A DNA stretch of 64,000 nt. Origin: Gavia stellata. Taxonomy: Eukaryota > Chordata > Aves > Gaviiformes > Gaviidae. Where the stretch lies: the NCBI RefSeq assembly GCF_030936135.1, contig NC_082608.1, positions 5,429,035 to 5,493,034 of the forward strand, read 5' to 3'. Below are positions 61,701 through 64,000 of this stretch, piece by piece. The position numbers were made by a program, and so were the translations under genes. Below the pieces are notes generated by a model that was not told the origin of the DNA, did not search any database, and saw only the letters and a list, made by a program, of their open reading frames with translations. Numbering within the stretch: position 1 is the first letter of the stretch; the number at the start of each line of letters is the position of its first letter.

Positions 61701-64000
61701 AAGTCTCATTTACAGTAGACTCAGTAATAAATGCACTGGCGTCTGTGTCAATTGCCTGTCTCAATGAAGAACAGGTCACCATAGAGAACAGTACAAGCAG
61801 CATCTACATTTGAACTCCCACATCCTCATCCCATGCATGTTTGTAGCATCAGTAGAAATTAAATTACCCTAATAAACCTTTCTGCCTCCTCCCCTCCCCA
61901 AGAAACAGGATTTTTTTTTTCCTGACATCTTAAACCACGTGGGTTTTCCCCCTTTTTTGTAAGGCTATCATATGGCATTTGTATAGCACTTTTAATTATT
62001 TGAAAATATATAATAGAGTGGAGACATGGATCCCACTTATATAAATGCCTATTAAAAGGCCATGTATTCTCTCAGCACCCATAAAACATAAAACACCTCT
62101 TAAAAGAATATAATTCCTTTGTTTCTACGCCAAACACATATAATAAGACAGCTTGCTCCTTTTAAGTAAATAAAAATGATTTGTATTAAATAAAATGAAA
62201 TATTGTATGCACTATATAATTTAACAATAAGACACATCAAAGTCTGCGTTACTGCGAGCTAACCCATGCCTCAGAGGTGTTGCAAGCCAAATACTTTAAA
62301 CGATCCAAGAAACATGTTGTTACAGAAAAGCAAAAGCCACAGCGCGTCATAAACTCTTGGTCAGATGAGACGTAAACCCAGGCTCCTAACCATTTGTGGT
62401 CACTAAAATCCCCTGGCGCTTACTGTACCCTTAGAACACTGATTTTGCCCCAACTGGAATGTTTTTAATACACAAGTTTTATGCCACCTAGCTTTACTCC
62501 TTGTGCACTTTCTTCAGAGAGTTCCGTGCTGAGCCAGCCCACCGCAACCTTGCTATGTTCTGCTCTAGGAGTGGCTGCCGTTCAAACGCTTTCAAGAAGC
62601 GTCTTGCATGTAAACGCATTCATATGGAGCTCTACATGCTCTCTCAGTTACAGCCCATTAAAATGGGTGAAACTAATGGGATTTCTTGGAGGTACTTGAT
62701 AGTGAAATTTGATCCATAGTTTGTAACACAGTTTCAAATCCCTCAACTATAACGCAAGTATAAATAACATGATTATGTTGTATATAACCCCAAATAAAAT
62801 GATTCAAAAAATGTGATCATTGAGAATACACTAAACCCCCAGATAGAACACTAAGTATGTTAAAAAACACAGCAAAAACACTCAGCACAGAAAAGCTTAT
62901 ATATTGTTTGTATCAGTTTTATATGGATTTAAACCACCACATCGTATCCACGTTCCCCATTTACAAACTGCTCTGTAGTTTTGACTGTCCTATTTTTAAA
63001 CCACTTCAGTGGAAACGCTGTGCCCTCAATCAGAATGCTTACAAAGCTGATGAGTCAGTGTTTTTTGCTAAGAGGGAGGAGGTTTCTCTTCAAGAGCGTT
63101 AACAAGTACAGTGTAGTTTAGGTTCTAATTGTGCCAACTGTCTGGTAGCAGGAGAAAAAAAAAACCACCATCTCTAGCACTAGTAGTATAATTCTTTAAA
63201 GAAATACGCCATGCAGCAAGGAAATGTACTGTAAACCTAATGATTTCTATTATTCGTGAGAAGTGAGTGAATGGTGGCATGAAGTGAAATGTGAACTGGA
63301 AAGTGAGTGAGTTAGAGAACAGTTTACAAACACTAATGCTATCTCATAAAAAGAAACCTCTCCAAAACACGACAGAACCACAGACCTTCCACCGTGTCCT
63401 AAGCCATCGGTACTACATAATCAACAAAGATAGTTAAGTTAGATCTTTATTGTTATTTCCATGACTAAATACTTATTATACAATGCTCCTGATCCTGGGG
63501 AGATCAATTGTTACGACATCTGCCCTGCAGTTGGTACCGTGCCTAGAGCAGCACAAAGAGCAAGGCTGCACCGCACGTAGCAGATGTGTAGGAGATAGGA
63601 AACTCTCTGCTTGTCACAACAGTTGCACATTCCACCCGCGAAAGACTCCACTAACACCAACAGGAAATTTTTTTATGATTCTTGAAAAACTCTTTTTAAG
63701 TAATAAACCAACCTCAACTGATAAATAATGAAGCATAGGGGAGTTTTCCCAAATACCTGTAAGCCCAAAACATTTTACTTTCTTATCTAAATACACTTGC
63801 TAGGCTGGTAGGAAACCCACTGACACCGGCATACCATACATATTAGCATACCATTCTATTTTTACAGACACAGCAGAAAATACATTAACATATTCCAAAC
63901 ATTTCTATAAAAATACCCACGTCAAATAATAATATTGAGGTGATTTTTTTTCATACTGTAACGTCAATGAAAAATTAGAGTGTGCTTATGCAATTTTTTC
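52797..64000. other. Long non-coding stretch
   Basis: About 11 kb without a recognised gene. It contains A13 at 54191-54203, G12 at 59681-59692 and several T8-T10 tracts. A minus-strand splice-flanked segment at 55086-55152 is a finding only. The 53250-53760 part is non-repetitive and dense in factor-site-like words. Open frames of 60-82 codons occur throughout without motifs. Confidence 0.55.
59681..59692 (+). repeat. Homopolymer G12
   Basis: Twelve consecutive G residues, unusual in otherwise AT-rich DNA. Positions around such a run are prone to sequencing length error. Confidence 0.95.

Noticed and set aside
61968..62010. GTATAGCACTTTTAATT, similar to the head of old SINEs
   Set aside because: Short, AT-rich and without the rest of the element.
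1..64000. Search for CRISPR arrays, operons, tRNA or rRNA genes, viral or toxin genes
   Set aside because: No spaced direct repeats, no cloverleaf or rRNA-like blocks, and no endogenous viral gene or toxin recognised by eye. The sequence is animal non-coding DNA.

Overview
The window looks like vertebrate, almost certainly bird, nuclear DNA. It is AT-rich and low in interspersed repeats. It carries 3' ends of CR1 LINE retrotransposons of the avian type (octamer-like CACAGAAT units followed by GGTTGGAAAAGACCT and GATCATC blocks) and worn copies of old archosaur/turtle-type palindromic repeats. Nothing indicates bacteria, plasmid or phage. No open reading frame is longer than 148 codons, and none of the long ones resembles a protein I know.

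The window is essentially intronic or intergenic. The only segment that reads convincingly as coding is on the minus strand at 5694-5844. It has a strong 3' splice site and then 49 full codons of protein-like sequence to a TAA, with a possible AATAAA about 165 bases downstream. If it is the last exon of a gene, the gene lies to the right and some or all of the remaining 58 kb would be its intron(s). I do not recognise the protein. A second, weaker candidate is a 126-base, phase-0 segment on the plus strand at 1019-1144. A few more splice-flanked segments (10120-10286, 11068-11132, 32068-32235, 55086-55152) are reported only as findings.

Layout: 1-5500 holds the weak plus-strand exon and one faint old repeat. 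5525-5846 holds the terminal exon and its possible poly(A) signal. 5.8-18.5 kb is unique sequence with a 25-bp-arm hairpin at 8783-8880. 18.5-26 kb holds a palindromic old repeat, a 12-bp minisatellite, a very old CR1 copy of about 1.15 kb (20525-21680), a minus-strand CR1 tail (23731-23860), a decayed 53-bp tandem duplication and two more old repeats. 26-37 kb holds a 60-bp CR1 tail (30520-30582), a CR1 copy of about 1 kb with frameshifts (33350-34325) and an old palindromic repeat (35831-35920). 37-64 kb holds a MIR-like SINE fragment, two further old repeats, homopolymer tracts and otherwise unique sequence.

I found no RNA gene, CRISPR array or operon, and no previously undescribed system. 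The observations most worth checking are the 5694-5844 exon and the 8783-8880 hairpin. All family assignments come from memory of sequence, with no database search.
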